In this document: positions 1-12,000 of the stretch, one piece after another
How the letters are laid out: each line of letters starts with the position of its first letter
Numbering within the stretch: the first letter of the stretch is position 1
Assembly (NCBI GenBank): GCA_032158295.1
Contig: CM063243.1
Coordinates: 5,216,948-5,280,947 of the forward strand
DNA: 64,000 nucleotides
From: Pycnopodia helianthoides
Lineage: Eukaryota; Echinodermata; Asteroidea; Forcipulatida; Asteriidae
Reading direction: 5' to 3'
Program-made: the position numbers and the translations under genes
Notes under the pieces: model-generated
Databases searched by the model: none
What the model saw: only the letters and a program-made list of their open reading frames with translations
Told to the model about the DNA's origin: nothing

Positions 1-78
1 AATTTTCTAAGTAGATTTGAAAAGAAATAGGATTTTAAGTTAAAGTTAACGTCCAATTTCACTTCGAATTTTCAGACC
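1..78. other. Unassigned flank left of the duplicated block
   Basis: AT-rich sequence with no recognisable feature. Homology with the 21.7 kb region begins only after it. Confidence 0.4.
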
Positions 79-792
79 TGAAAGCCAAACGTCGCAAATG
101 TTGTCATAACTATTACGGCTTTGGCCCATTAGTGCAAATATTGACTTCAACTAAGACTTCGGCATATTTTATGACCGTTCACAGTCCCAACCATAAGGCG
201 TGAATTGTCACGGTTTTGTATACGCCATAGCAATTTAGCGACCGACCTGAATTTCAGAAACCAGCCGGCGACTTCTGGCTATTATCCCAAATCTCGAGTC
301 AAATCTCGAGTCTGGGGCAAAAAAAACAAAAACAAAAAACAAAACAAAAACTGACGGCAATCTTTACAATTAAGACCAAAAGACGTGGAATGTTCACTGG
401 GGAAACGGCATGTCTGCACTGTCGTTTTATGCCCCCACCCCCGCTCCATTCATTAGCTCTTGCACTTGGTATGTTTATGACCTGTATATATTTGACACAA
501 CACAATAAACGTTGTCAAGCGTGTGTGTTATTATTTTGTCGTCACATTAGGCATAATTAAACCCCACTGAACGCAAATGCTGCTAAATTTACACTTTCCA
601 ACTTGAATTGCTTAATCACAAAATGGTGATCTGGGGTGTACCCCTCCCCCTCATATTGTGTCTTCATTGTGTTTTGGAAATCTCAGGAGTTCTTTAGGGG
701 ATTTTATTTTATTTTTACTTATTTTGTAGTACTTTATAGTTTTATTTATTTATTGTTATTGCTATTATTTTTTTATTTTTTTAATTTTTATT

Positions 793-823
<31 letters not shown>

Positions 824-1695
824 TTTTTTTTTTTGGGGGGGGGTGTACTAGTATGTGTTAAAGGAAACAGGTATGTTAAAGTATGGACATATTTTGGGAA
901 CACCTTCTGCCACATATCGGCCATGTTCAAAATTACAAACCGGCTGAATGCTTAGGTTTGGTTTACATCAAATGGGGGTACATGGGTGGCAATTGGAGCA
1001 ATCCAACACTATAATATTTACGTACGTCCTATTTATTTTGACGTCTCTGTGTGGCTTTTCCGGCACGCTTGCCCGAAAAGCCTTTGTAATTGTTCTGGTC
1101 GTAGTTTTAATATTTTCAAGGTCACTATAAGGTCAATATTTTAGTCATAAATTAACACAGATTTAACCAATTTAGCATAGACATACAACCAGTGATGCAG
1201 TTTTATACTCCTAAACAAAATTGGGAAAAGCTCCGGGTTCTGTTCATTAATTAAATAGACACACGGACTTCGTCGAGCATTCTAATCAGTTTTATATGTG
1301 TAGTTATAATATTATTTCAAATGTTATTCTTATTAGCACCAAGTCTTCAAAAGATGAAAAGCCGAAGTTGATTCAATCGGACACGGCCAATATCAACAAA
1401 AAGGCTACTAAAAGCACCTATGACCCTTAATATGAAATAGGCCTAACATTGTCTCATGTAGAATTAATCCATGCATCCTATACATGTAAAATATAATCAG
1501 AAGTTAAGCTCGTAGGTGCTTTCAATCACAGTTTTTACTGAACATTTTTCTCTCTTTATTTGTTTGTTTGTATGTTAGCTGTGTTTTTTTTGTTTTTTTC
1601 CAAACAGTTCCAGCCGGATTGGAGCAAGATACTGTAGCAAGGATGGTGTATTGGACAGACGAAACCCTGGGTCACGTTGCCAGGATCCCCATGTA
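79..1695 (+). repeat. Segmental duplicate (copy A) of 21.72-23.76 kb
   Basis: From the word TGAAAGCCAA onward this block follows 21,720-23,757 almost base for base, including the G/T-rich tract and the paragraph around 890-1250. It lacks the ~455-bp foldback insertion present at 22,436-22,890 in the other copy. It ends in a remnant of an LRP-like exon. It looks like part of an intron plus exon 3 of the receptor family described at 8.9-17.9 kb. Confidence 0.9.
700..840. repeat. TTTA-rich microsatellite and G tract
   Basis: A low-complexity T-rich stretch with about eight TTTA units near 795-830 followed by a run of G. The duplicate at 22.3-22.4 kb has a shorter version, so the tract length changed after duplication. 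Confidence 0.8.
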
Positions 1696-1699
1696 CTAG
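1608..1699 (+). pseudogene. LRP-like YWTD exon-3 remnant (copy A)
   Basis: After a good acceptor (CCAAACAG) the frame reads ARMVYWTDET-LGHVARIPM and then meets TAG. This matches exon 3 of the intact minus-strand receptor at 14,543-14,705, residues around its second YWTD motif, with one extra codon. Homology to the intact exon stops right after the IPM codons, so the distal half of the exon and its donor are missing. No neighbouring exon is seen downstream. It is a truncated pseudo-exon; exon 2 would lie left of the window. Confidence 0.85.
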
Positions 1700-1833
1700 T
1701 TGGGACCCCCTAAGAAAATAAAGCAATGTTTGCGATTAGTGAAGCACACAATGGGGGAAGTGGATGCAATTATCTAACGAGATGAACTAATTATTAAATT
1801 ATTAAAGGTTAATGTGAAAACTAAGCAATAAGC

Positions 1834-2042
1834 TTAAAGGCAGTGGACACCATTGGTAATTACTCGAAATAATTATTAGCATAAAACCTTATTTGGTAAC
1901 GAGTAATGGGGAGAGGTTGACAGTATAAAACATTGTGAGAAACGGCTCCCTCTGAAGTGACATGGTTTCGAGAAAGAAGTAATTTTCCACGAATTTGATT
2001 TCGAGACCTCAGAATTAGATTTTAGTGTCCAGTGTCTTAGAG
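1834..2042. mobile_element. MITE copy, left-half type (GCAGTGGACAC family)
   Basis: Starts TTAAAGGCAGTGGACACC and ends GTGTCCAGTGTC, so the ends are imperfect inverted repeats. The distinctive interior (GGGGAGAGGTTGACAGTATA) is a left half. A right half of the same family lies at 45,405-45,660 and a worn fragment at 29,700-29,780. Confidence 0.75.
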
Positions 2043-2051
2043 AGGCACCAT

Positions 2052-3960
2052 GGTTAAACAAACAAAATACTTGAATGTAGTTAAGATAGTAATTAAGGAT
2101 AACTTGGCTATAGGATGAGTAGTACGAAAAAGGAATAAGATTGATTTATAACCGGAATAAATGGGAAGGCGTGTTCACTGATTTATGATCCCGTTGAAGA
2201 GGAACTTTAAACAAATAATAAAGCTTGTGAGTCAGTCACCCACTGAGTGTGAATATTGAGTCGTTGGACCAAAACAAATTAACTTGAAAGCCTACCTGGT
2301 AATGTTTTGCTTTCATCGGTCACAAGGCACCAATCGCCTGGGGCATTTTTTTTCCTGCAGGTGCCATTGCTACCGCAATCCCTAAACATTTAGTCGGTAC
2401 TTACGGTCTCGGAATGGGTCCAATTACCCTCAAAATCACCTCTGTTGTTGATTCTCTTATCCATAGAATCAACATTATCTTCACTGTAGCGTTCCAAGTC
2501 AGAATCCCGAGTAGAAAGCATACTGGACGAAGTGCTTTTGAGCTCTCGTCGTTTTCCCCGGTGAAGTTTTCTTTATACCATGTTTTCATGGAGGCTGCCA
2601 TTTTGGAGTATTTCGTAAGTTCCCGGATGTCTAGTTATCATAATTAGAAGGTCGTGACCTCTATTCTTATTGGTTAAGAGTTCCTCACTAGTTGATAACA
2701 TGTTTGTGTGTTGAGCTCGTTTAGTCGTTATAGCAAGTCCGATGACTCGGTTGTTAGTTGATGTCGTGTGGGGTGGGGCTCGCCGTCCGTTTGCGTTGGA
2801 CAGGCAGGTCCATTTTAGGCAATTAATGATTAACAATGAAAACGGTATATGTTTTGTCAGGGGACTTTGTGCATTTAGTTTCATATCGGGCTTTAAAAAA
2901 AAAATCCGTGGCAATCGAAATAAAAAACTGTGTTATCGGGTGTCTTATTTGCCATTTTCTAGACATTGACACATAATTTCAGAATATATTCCTAGGGGAT
3001 TGGAGCGGGGTTATACAATCACCATCAGCGAACTTTATAAAGGATGCGCATGTTTGACTTCTCAACTCCCAGTCCCTAAAAGTACCTCAAAGATGTTTGA
3101 TTTATCGACTCCCTACTCTCGAGGAACTCTATCTTCAAAGTATAAACAGCGCCCTCACCGTAGCTATTACAAGCATGCAGCCACCGGTCAAAGCAATCGA
3201 TTGTAATAAATTGTGAGGAAATTATATTGTCAAAAATTAATTAAAAAGGTACTCCTAAACCCTTTCAAAGTTTTTATGAACCCCTTGCAACGCAAGCTGT
3301 AAAATTCAAATTCAATTAATGTATTAAAAAAGAAAAAAAAAACCACAAAACTATTTTCTTTCATATAATCTTTACTCTGAATAAATTTTGACAAATGATG
3401 CTGTTTCGAAACAGAAAACTTACAAACACTTATTATGCCACAAACAATGTACAAAATATGATGGGCGTTGAATAATGTCGACATCCCGACAGTAATTCAG
3501 TTTTACTATTTTAGGTAACTACAACTCATCATTATCAGATTGGTTTCGTGCAGTACCTTATAAAGCCTATACCTTTCTCGAATCTAAACATAGCATTTTC
3601 ACGTATAGATCTAAATTTTGGGGTCAACTTGGCCCCCAAATCGGACCTAACATCGTAAATGTTGTAAGAAAAGCGAGGAAGTTTAACTCATTGTTTTACT
3701 CAGTAAGTCCACAAGGGTTCTCTCTCCTAACTTGCACACAGTGGAAAGAGTTCGGACAAGTCAAAGCTAATAATTGGCACCCTACCACATCTATTGTACT
3801 GAAGGCCACAACAATCATTCATAATCCATGCAAACATAATATAGTATAGTATTTATGTCTCAACAATAAAGCATGAGCAAGTTTCCCTGTTAAGTCAGAC
3901 ATTGTTCAACGAATTGCTGCCTTATTATTTTATAAAATAAATAGTAATGCACTAGGAATA
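2052..3960. repeat. Tandem unit copy 1 (~1.9 kb)
   Basis: First of three head-to-tail copies. From about 2,600 to 3,960 it is nearly identical to 4,475-5,834, while its first 500 bases are more diverged. The unit contains no recognised protein domain on the plus strand. A minus-strand candidate first exon is listed separately. Confidence 0.9.
2405..2601 (-). CDS. Candidate first exon in tandem unit, copy 1
   Basis: On the minus strand the sequence CCAAAATGGCAGCC gives a well-placed ATG, and the segment ends at a consensus donor (ACC|GTAAGTACC). Two frames are open in part: the ATG frame, and another that reads STRDSDLERYSEDN, an acidic, protein-like sequence. A frame change between the two would be needed to join them, so the exon may be broken or the start may lie elsewhere. 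I do not recognise the family. The same exon recurs in copies 2 and 3. Confidence 0.3.
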
Positions 3961-5834
3961 GACAAACAAAGATCTTGAATGTAGTTAAGAGAATAAATAA
4001 GGAGCACGTGGCTATACGGTGAGTAATACGAACAAGGAATCAGATTGATTTATGAACCAGAATCAATGGGAAGGCGTGTTCACTAATTTATGATTCCATT
4101 GCAGAGAGGAAACTATAACAAATAATAAAGTTTGTGAGTCACTGAGTGTGAATATTGAGTCGTTGGACCAAATTTAAATGAATATCACGTAATATTTTGC
4201 TTTCATCGGTCCCAAGGCACCAACCGCCAGGGGCATTTTTTTCTTTCTTCAGAGCCTAACGCTCAGCATCGGTACTTACGGTCTCGGAATGGGTCACAAT
4301 TACCCTCAAAATCACCTCTATTGTCGACAATCTTATCCACAGATTCAACATTATCTTCACTGTAGCGTTCCAAGTCCGAATCCCGAGTAGAAAGCATGCT
4401 GGACGACGTGCCTTTGAGTTATCCTCGTTTAACCCGGTAGAGTTTTCTCCCACCGTGTTTTCATGGAGGCTGCCATTTTGGAGTATTTCGTAAGTTCCCG
4501 GATGTTTAGTTATCATAATTAGAAGGTCGTGACCTCTATTCTAATTGGTTAAGAGTTCCTCACTAGTTGATAACGTGTGTGTGTTGAGCTCGTTTAGTCG
4601 TTATAGCAAGTCCGATGACTCGGTTGTTAGTTGATGTCGTGTGGGGTGGGGCTCGCCGTCCGTTTGCGTTGGACAGGCAGGTCCATTTTAGGCAATTAAT
4701 GATTAACAATGAAAACGGTATATGTTTTGTCAGGGGACTTTGTGCATTTAGTTTCATATCGGGCTTTAAAAAAAAAAATCCGTGGCAATCGAAATAAAAA
4801 ACTGTGTTATCGGGTGTCTTATTTGCCATTTTCTAGACATTGACACATAATTTCAGAATATATTCCTAGGGGATTGGAGCGGGGTTATACAATCACCATC
4901 AGCGAACTTTATAAAGGATGCGCATGTTTGACTTCTCAACTCCCAGTCCCTAAAAGTACCTCAAAGATGTTTGATTTATCGACTCCCTACTCTCGAGGAA
5001 CTCTATCTTCAAAGTATAAACAGCGCCCTCACCGTAGCTATTACAAGCATGCAGCCACCGGTCAAAGCAATCGATTGTAATAAATTGTGAGGAAATTATA
5101 TTGTCAAAAATTAATTAAAAAGGTACTCCTAAACCCTTTCAAAGTTTTTATGAACCCCTTGCAACGCAAGCTGTAAAATTCAAATTCAATTAATGTATTA
5201 AAAAAGAAAAAAAAAACCCACAAAACTATTTTCTTTCATATAATCTTTACTCTGAATAAATTTTGACAAATGATGCTGTTTCGAAACAGAAAACTTACAA
5301 ACACTTATTATGCCACAAACAATGTACAAAATATGATGGGCGTTGAATAATGTCGACATCCCGACAGTAATTCAGTTTTACTATTTTAGGTAACTACAAC
5401 TCATCATTATCAGATTGGTTTCGTGCAGTACCTTATGAAAGCCTATGCCTTTCTCGAATCTAAACATAGCATTTTCACGTATAGATCTAAATTTTGGGGT
5501 CAACTTGGCCCCCAAATCGGACCTAACATCGTAAATGTTGTAAGAAAAGCGAGGAAGTTTAACTCATTGTTTTACTCAGTAAGTCCACAAGGGTTCTCTC
5601 TCCTAACTTGCACACAGTGGAAAGAGTTCGGACAAGTAAAAGCTAATAATTGGCACCCTACCACATCTATTGTACTGAAGGCCACAACAATCATTCATAA
5701 TCCATGCAAACATAATATAGTATAGTATTTATGTCTCAACAATAAAGCATGAGCAAGTTTCCCTGTTAAGTCAGACATTGTTCAACGAATTGCTGCCTTA
5801 TTATTTTATAAAATAAATAGTAATGCACTAGGAA
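3961..5834. repeat. Tandem unit copy 2 (1,874 bp)
   Basis: Second copy. Its first 600 bases match copy 3 with almost no difference, and its remainder matches copy 1. The offset between copies is 1,874-1,876 bases throughout. The mosaic identity is typical of recent unequal exchange or conversion. Confidence 0.9.
4280..4476 (-). CDS. Candidate first exon in tandem unit, copy 2
   Basis: Same layout as in copy 1: ATGGCAGCC start and GTAAGTACC donor. The ATG frame meets a stop after about 15 codons because of a one-base difference. The alternative frame again reads SMLSTRDSDLERYSEDN and continues to the donor. One extra base near the donor relative to copy 1 changes the exit phase. Likely a non-functional or partial exon of an unknown family. 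Confidence 0.25.
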
Positions 5835-7150
5835 TAGACAAACAAAGATCTTGAATGTAGTTAAGAGAATAAATAAGGAGCACGTGGCTATACGGTGAGT
5901 AATACGAACAAGGAATCAGATTGATTTATGAACCAGAATCAATGGGAAGGCGTGTTCACTAATTTATGATTCCATTGCAGAGAGGAAACTATAACAAATA
6001 ATAAAGTTTGTGAGTCACTGAGTGTGAATATTGAGTCGTTGGACCAAATTTAAATGAATATCACGTAATATTTTGCTTTCATCGGTCCCAAGGCACCAAC
6101 CGCCAGGGGCATTTTTTTCTTTCTTCAGAGCCTAACGCTCAGCATCGGTACTTACGGTCTCGGAATGGGTCACAATTACCCTCAAAATCACCTCTATTGT
6201 CGACAATCTTATCCACAGATTCAACATTATCTTCACTGTAGCGTTCCAAGTCCGAATCCCGAGTAGAAAGCATGCTGGACGACGTGCCTTTGAGTTATTC
6301 TCGTTTAAACCCGGTAGAGTTTTCTCCCACCGTGTTTTCATGGAGGCTGCCATTTTGGAGTATTTCGTAAGTTCCCGGATGTTTAGTTATCATAATTAGA
6401 AGGTCGTGACCTCTATTCTTTTTGGTTAAGAGTTCCTCACTAGTTGATAACGTGTGTGTGTTGAGCTCGTTTAGTCGTTATAGCAAGTCCGATGACTCGG
6501 TTGTTAGGTGATGTCGTGTGGGTTGGGGCTCGCCGTCCGTTTGCGTTGGACAGGCAGGTCCATTTCAGGCAATTAAAGTAAACAATGAAAATGGTTTATG
6601 TTTTTTTCAAGGGACTAATGTATTTAAAAAACAATAAAATAAACAAAAACAACAACACCAAATTATTTTCTTTCATATATTTAATTTCATATAATTCTGA
6701 GAAAACTTTTGACAAATGATGCTGTTTCGAAACGAAAACTTTACAAACGCAAAAAACAAAATAGAAAATTTGCTGGGCGTGAGATAATGTCGAGATCCCG
6801 ACAATAATTCAGTTTTAGTTTTTAGTGAACTCATCATTATCAGATTGGTTTCGTGCAATACCATGAATGCTGATACCTTTCTCGAATCTAAACATAGCAT
6901 TTTCACATTTAGATCTAAAGTTTGGGGTCAAATTGGCCCCCAAATCGGACCTTACATCGTAAATGTTGGAAGAAAAGCGTTGAAATTCATCTCAATGTTC
7001 TTACTCAGTAAGTCCACATGGGTTATCTCTTCTAACTGGCAGACAGTGGAGAGAGTTCGGACAAGTCTTAGCTAATAACCGGTAAGCCTTCCCTAACCCA
7101 TTTATTGCACTGAAAGCCAAAACCCTCATTCCTAATCCATGCAAGCTTAT
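5835..7150. repeat. Tandem unit copy 3 (truncated, diverged)
   Basis: The first 600 bases are essentially identical to copy 2. From 6,500 onward it diverges, and about 0.6 kb of the unit interior is missing after 6,610. Its end near 7,150 runs into a different tandem repeat. Confidence 0.85.
6156..6353 (-). CDS. Candidate first exon in tandem unit, copy 3
   Basis: ATGGCAGCC start, open through the donor GTAAGTACC in the ATG frame (MAASMKTRWEKTLPGLN...). The overlapping acidic frame SDLERYSEDNVES is also open. This is the only one of copies 2 and 3 without the early stop. Product unknown; no domain recognised. Confidence 0.3.
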
Positions 7151-7184
7151 AGTGCGGCCCCTCAAAAGTAGACAGAGACTTTAT

Positions 7185-7430
7185 GAATGTATGAGTTCCC
7201 TAAATGTACGGTATCCAATATCTTAACGTGAACCAAACCCTGTACCTAAATATAGCCCGGTTGATGTCCAAGTTCCCTAAATGTACGGTATCCCATATCT
7301 TAACGTGAACCCAGTCCTGTACCTAAATGTAGCCCGGTTGATGTCCAAGCTCCCTAATGTACGGTATCCCATATCTTCACGTGAACCCAACCCTGTACCT
7401 AAATGTAGCCCGATCGATGTAAGGTACAAA
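7185..7430. repeat. Tandem repeat, ~77 bp x 3
   Basis: The words TGTACGGTATCC, ACGTGAACC and TGTAGCCCGGTTGATGT recur at 76-78 base spacing (7,205; 7,282; 7,358). Inverted fragments of the same words (ACATTTAGGTACAGAG, GGGCTACATTTAGG) follow to about 7,520, giving the array an inverted tail. Confidence 0.85.
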
Positions 7431-7519
7431 ATGTCGGCGACATTTAGGTACAGAGTTGGGATTACATATCAGAATTGGGGTGACACTTTAGTTGTGGGCT
7501 ACATTTAGGTCCTGGCTAC

Positions 7520-8217
7520 CTTTAGGCCACGGACTGAATTTATAGGTGCCACACATTGGTCTGTTAAAAGTGTTTAATGACTGAACGTGTCAGTAAGATT
7601 AGTGTTCCCCTTATTATCAACTTTTGAGATTCTTTCGTAGCCGTTATTTTGTCTATCATTAAAGCAAAGTGATAATTATGTGAAGAACAATGTTCCCCCT
7701 CCAAATATCAGCTCACATTTTGAGGGACAAAAATGTTGTTGTGTTTGTTATTATTGTGTGGTCTAATTTTGACACAACAATTTACACAATAAAATTGTTC
7801 AAGTAAAACTATTTCAGGTACGTGTAATTTTCATTAGGTTATAATCTTGAATAAAAAATGTTAAAGCTTTATCACATTTACAAATCCGGATATCAAATCA
7901 ATAGCAAACGCAGCGCATGAAATAGTCGGCAAAATCCAATACACGTTCACAAAAAATGTATATACATTAGGCCAAACGATAATAACCTAAAATGTTATTC
8001 TGTGTGTAATGCTATATAAATCTAATGTGAACCAGACTAAAACCAATCCGAATGCACTTATTTTTCTATACTGCGTGTTTTTATTTATTTATGTAATTTT
8101 CATCTGAATAATAATGTTATTTTAAAACGATTCCGTTTACCGCAGGAAATCAATGAGTTATAAATGTATCACGTGTGCATGACAATCTGAACATATATGC
8201 ATCGAGTTATATCATCT
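7520..8217. other. Non-coding stretch, nothing recognised
   Basis: AT-rich DNA without convincing exon, RNA gene or repeat of known type. Confidence 0.5.
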
Positions 8218-8539
8218 TTAAAGGAACATTACAGAATTGGTTGTTGCTAACAAAACAGTTGCTGGCAGTGTAAGCACTTTATGTAATCCACCATATACAT
8301 AAACTGACAAACCTGTAGAAGTTTGAGATCGATCGGCCATCTGGGTCACGAGAAAATAGTGAAAAACCGAATACACATTTGCATGAAATCATATAGATTC
8401 AACAAAAGAATAAAACGAAATATTTCAGGGGTGTTTTCTACTGTCATCATCATTAGACCGTGTAAGTTTTATGTAAATCTGTGATCAAAAGTATATTTTA
8501 ACAAGTTTTTTTCTTACCAATTCTGTAATGTTCTTTTAA
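8218..8539. mobile_element. TTAA-flanked MITE, copy 1
   Basis: Begins TTAAAGGAACATTACAGAAT and ends with the inverse (ATTCTGTAATGTTCTTTTAA). Two further copies lie at 47,218-47,611 and 56,470-56,861. This copy is in reverse orientation relative to them. The TTAA at both ends suggests a TTAA-targeting DNA transposon lineage such as piggyBac or Kolobok; that assignment is inference. Confidence 0.9.
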
Positions 8540-8879
8540 AATACAGTAAAATTATACTCTTGCTATAATTTTTTTTTAATTTGATGCAATCTTTCTTTAC
8601 TCAATTAGTGCGAGGAAAAAAAATCATTATTATAGTTCTTTTTTTTCATGGAAGTCACCCGCCACAAGGCCTCACAAAGGCTTTTGAAGGCTTAACAAAA
8701 AAAAACGTAAAAGAAAAAGTAGGAAAAAGGGAGGACCGAGAAGATCACCTTTCTTTTAAACAGTGATAGTTTGCAAGCTTGCAAGGAAACGAGATACATT
8801 GACATCTCATCTTCTTTAATCCGGTGCGCATTCAAATTGGTTTGTTGAAGCTGTTGGTGGCTTCTCCGCACACTTCACT
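8540..8879. other. Probable 3' UTR/flank of the receptor gene
   Basis: Lies downstream of the stop codon at 8,880 on the minus strand. I saw no convincing AATAAA on that strand close to the stop. Contains runs of A/T and no other feature. Confidence 0.35.
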
Positions 8880-9018
8880 TTAAAAGGTTTCTTGGTAGGT
8901 GTGCTGACAGCCAGGGTCGTATGCTGGAGGGGGGTCTGCCTGCCATTGGGTGTTAGTTTGTCCTCCGTAGATTGTCCGTATGTCTGGTTGGTGAATCACC
9001 CTCTCTTTGGGTCTCCTC
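8880..9018 (-). CDS. Receptor terminal exon: cytoplasmic tail with PPxY
   Basis: Acceptor TTACTAG, then RRPKERVIHQPDIRT and, later, QADPPPAYDPG, ending QETF and TAA. The basic start fits the cytoplasmic side of a type I membrane protein. PPAY is a canonical PPxY WW-binding motif. 139 nt, entry phase 2. Confidence 0.85.
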
Positions 9019-12000
9019 CTAGTAAAGCAAAAGAAAGAAAAATGCGAAGTAATACTTAAGGTATGAGTTTCGTATTTTGGTGCTCGATATGGGGGCACGG
9101 TGTACCTCCCTATTTTGTCTTCATTGTGTGCTTGGAATCTCAGGAAATCTTAAGAGGGATTTGATTAATTTTTTTTAGGGGGGCTGGAGGGTTACTTCTG
9201 TACTAGAGGAAAATAATGTGTTAAAGTACGGGAACACTGGGGGATACCCTCTGCCCCATATTGTGCATGGAATAGAGTTTCTGGGTACCAGTCGCTAACC
9301 TTGGATTCTTAAGCCATTTGTTACCCTTGGTCGAAAATTTTCAATGATACGCTGATGTATTTAATTATTTACTGGATTTAAATCCTTCCGTTGTAATATA
9401 TATTTTGTAATTTGTAGTATTATTATCATTTCTTTCCGGTTGGGGTGAAGAGGGGAGTTGGCTGGCAAGATAAATCTGACAGCCCCCTTAACACAAACCT
9501 CTTAATGAAGATGAGGACGGCGAGCAGCACGACAACAACCAGCACGCCCGACCCGCCTGCCCCGCCAATGATGAGGGCGTTTGAATGTTCAGCCTCTAAA
9601 ATAAATAAAAATGAAGAAACCAAAACAATAAACCAAAAGAAGACGATTTATAAAGAGAAAAGTCAGAGAATGTGTTCCATTTTAAATTTTTATTCAAGTT
9701 TTACAATAAAGCTCTTTTCACACGACGAAAATTTACCAATTTACCAATTTACCAATTACCAATATGATAGTGCACACGTCACTGGTAACCAGCGAACAAC
9801 TGATCAGCAAAACTTAGCAATATTGTTCGAGAAGATTTCACTAGGGACCTTAGACAGTCCAAACATTTTTGTACTTTCACAAAAGTGCAATTTGTGACAC
9901 TTACTTGGTAAATTTAAAATAATGTAGGGTTGAACAAAGAAAATTTGACCAGAGCGGGACTTGATACTGCGACCTCTTGATTAACGTACAGGCGCTCAAC
10001 CAGATGAGCTACCTAGCCCTAATGTTGACGGTCTCCTTATATTTGTCAATATCTTTGTTCGGCATGCCAGTCAGAAGCCATTTGACCTCAACCTCGTCCC
10101 CATGGTTTACTTTATTTCCAACCATGTCTACAATAGTAAACCCTGGGTGGGAAACTCCTTACTCGGACCCTGATTGGACAAAACCAAATGTTAACCTTTG
10201 TCAAAACAGCCAGCCGGCAACAATGTACAAACAGGCTATTAAATCTGGTACCGGACCACGAGACCATGACGAAGATGTGAATTTCGAAAAGCAGCCAGAC
10301 TAATCTAATTTGCATACGTATCCAAAATTTTTGGATATGCAAATGATCCAATACCAGGTTGAGAGAGCGGTCAACCTCGTACTGGTCGACACACCCTGGG
10401 GACGAGGTTGATTTGACCTGTAACTGCCGTGTAGCCAGGGTTCGCACCCAAGTTTGCAATGCAGCTTTTAAATAATTTGGGGTCGAACAGGGAAAGACTC
10501 ACTGGAGCGGGACTTGAACTTGTGACCTCCAATTTAACTTTCAGTTTCGTCCGAGGAACGTGATACTGTATTCACAAAATGTTTCACCAATGCCTATCTG
10601 AGTGCACCTATAGGCAGATTGGCTCAAGGTTTAAAAGGGCTATTGTGTCAGCATGGCTGAATAGTTTAATGGTGGTGTAAGCTTTACCAAGATTGCAAAG
10701 GTTTCCTTCGTAACCAGGAGCACATTGACAAGTGAAGTCGTCCGTCTGGGTTTTGCAGGTATGAACATACAGGGAGAACTTTCACAGATATCTTGAAATG
10801 TACATTAATATAACAGAATAACATGAACAAAAACAGAAAAACCTCACACACACAATAAACGAGTTTTAAAAGCTCATATACATAAACTCTTAATGAAATT
10901 CTATAGGGGTCGCTCTAAATACAGTAATTGCATAAGAGAAGTTTCAGTTATACCTGTATAAATGCACTCCGCTCGGTTTTCACTCCACGTGAGGTCGGAT
11001 CGACAAAACCACACTGCAGACCCTCGAAACTCATAGCCGCCAGGACAGCCGAAGTTGACCTGCTGACCCGGAAGATAAACAAGATTGTCCGGATCCACGG
11101 TGATAATATCTGATGCATCATGGGTAAGTTCGCATCCTAAAACTGTCAATCATGAAATAATGTGTGGAATTTCAGCATCGCCCTCTGTGTGTGTTTATAC
11201 CAAGACATGAACTCGATAAGTATGTGAATGGTGCGCTTTCTGACGTCACGACAGAGGTTCATAAACTGCTAGTATGCGTATCGTCTTTTGCAGATAATTT
11301 TGACTCGTCGTGACGTCACGGGTTGTTGTCTATTAATTATGTGACCTTTGACATATCTCCTCAGCAAAAATAAGCAAAAACAAACCACACACGATGCGTG
11401 CCCACATAAGTAGACAGGATTAAATATAGGGAGGCTTAGATGTAGACAAAGTTTGCCTGGTACCCCCTCCAGACTCCTGATCAATTTGATTTCATTGAAA
11501 ACATTAGGAAGACTATACTGCAACCTTTATCATTGCTGTCCATTGTGTTCAAGCTTACCAAGATGGCAAAGGCTTCCTCCGTGACCAGGAGTACATTGGC
11601 AATTGAAGTCAGACGTCAGTGAAGTACAGGTACCCCCGTTCACACATGGAGAGCTTTCACATAAATCTAAACATGCAGGTACAAACATATGAAGGTGTGT
11701 TATTTGCCTCTCCTTTTTGTCACTACTTTTTGCCTTCTGTTAATGCCAGCCTCAATAGACCTTTATTATAATTATGACGTTATTTGAGTACGGCGCCCTC
11801 GGCTAGAGGTAAAAAGAAGGTTACTCCTGGGCCGATTCTGTCCGACACGCGTAATAGATGTGCGTTTTCTATTGTTACGTCATCTTTTACCTCTAAGATG
11901 GCGGCGTCGTGACGTCAATGTATGAGATATATTACAACTCAACACCAAGCACCGATAAGTTACAGTAATTTTTTTTACTATAAACAGTAAGTGTCAAAGT

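Noticed and set aside
2573..2914. 113-codon minus-strand open frame in the tandem unit
   Set aside because: Only partly kept in the other copies, low-complexity composition, and it overlaps the likely upstream region of the candidate exon.
3000..3206. 68-codon plus-strand open frame repeated at 4,874
   Set aside because: Identity follows from the tandem duplication; the third copy lost the segment and there is no domain or splice context.
9445..9897. 150-codon plus-strand open frame
   Set aside because: It is antisense to the receptor transmembrane exon and continues into low-complexity intron DNA; no domain.
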